Shown: piece after piece, positions 63,945 to 64,000 of the stretch | Numbering within the stretch: the first letter of the stretch is position 1 | Layout: every line of letters starts with the position of its first letter | Assembly: GCA_014872815.1 (NCBI GenBank) | Contig: WKFK01000012.1 | Location: 62,001-126,000, forward strand | Source of the DNA: Paracoccaceae bacterium | GTDB taxonomy: Bacteria; Pseudomonadota; Alphaproteobacteria; Rhodobacterales; Rhodobacteraceae | Length of the DNA: 64,000 nucleotides | Reading direction: 5' to 3' | The notes under the pieces: model-generated | The model's database searches: none | What the model saw: the letters and a program-made list of their open reading frames with translations, nothing else | Told to the model about the DNA's origin: nothing | Position numbers and translations under genes: made by a program

Positions 63945-64000
63945 ATGCAGTTGCCGCCAAAAGTGACCGAAAGAGCCTTCGAACGACTGGCAGAGATTGG
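63945..64000 (+). CDS. Fe-S cluster carrier (HesB/IscA/ErpA type), 3' end beyond window
   Basis: Only MQLPPKVTERAFERLAEIG is visible from ATG 63945. The start xLPPKVTERA and the position opposite dgt match the A-type carrier gene usual in Rhodobacteraceae. The cysteines that would prove it lie beyond the window. Confidence 0.6.
   Translation, partial: MQLPPKVTERAFERLAEI

Overview
The window reads as chromosomal DNA of a Roseobacter-group alphaproteobacterium (Rhodobacteraceae). The pointers are: strongly C/G-biased third codon positions in the backbone genes; the conserved run erpA-dgt-argS-SPOR-nagZ-scpA-scpB; the run bamE / yceD-rpmF-plsX-fabH-ihfA-merR; a double-length dCTP deaminase; an OlsB-type ornithine lipid enzyme; and a LacI-type operator of the CceR kind in front of eno. 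Genus-level assignment is not possible by eye.

Layout. 0-9.6 kb: the end of a CorC/HlyC-type CBS protein, a DMT permease, eno, two envelope proteins of unknown role, a hybrid-type histidine kinase with its own single-domain receiver, a Tat-exported L,D-transpeptidase-like protein and a Tat-exported multicopper oxidase. 9.7-30.4 kb: mostly housekeeping and accessory metabolism (AprI-like inhibitor, NAD-dependent epimerase, anmK, tyrS, SDR dehydrogenase, GT25, HAD hydrolase, MaoC hydratase, ribF, YcgN, threonine aldolase, prs). It includes one frameshifted membrane/secreted protein gene and a degenerate tandem duplication at 26.0-27.8 kb, made of a small DUF6500-like gene plus a six-cysteine secreted protein gene.

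30.4-45.1 kb is a horizontally acquired-looking island with more relaxed third-position usage, repeat-bearing non-coding flanks, a truncated integrase and several broken genes. Its left arm is a single-strand run: a cysteine-bearing PadR regulator, a flavoprotein with a nine-cysteine C-terminal tail, an MFS exporter, an omega-like GST, a MalY/PatB C-S lyase, an SDR lacking the catalytic Tyr, a DUF3088 CxxC protein and a broken cysteine-synthase-like gene. Its right arm carries a monoheme cytochrome c, a sulfite-dehydrogenase (SoxC/SorA-type) gene broken by an in-frame stop, an ArsP-type permease, a Cys-Cys ArsR repressor with a matching operator motif at two places, a cyclase-like fragment fused to an integrase fragment, and an aldolase/GlxA-regulator pair. 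Taken together the gene content suggests handling of thiol or metalloid conjugates. That is inference; no single gene proves the substrate.

45.1-64 kb returns to the backbone: lysozyme-like protein, MFS permease, Uup, OlsB, BamE, the fatty-acid/ribosomal cluster ending in a MerR-like protein with a long disordered tail, tRNA-Pro(GGG), Dcd, ScpB/ScpA, NagZ, a SPOR protein, ArgS, Dgt, and the start of an IscA/ErpA-type gene running off the window.
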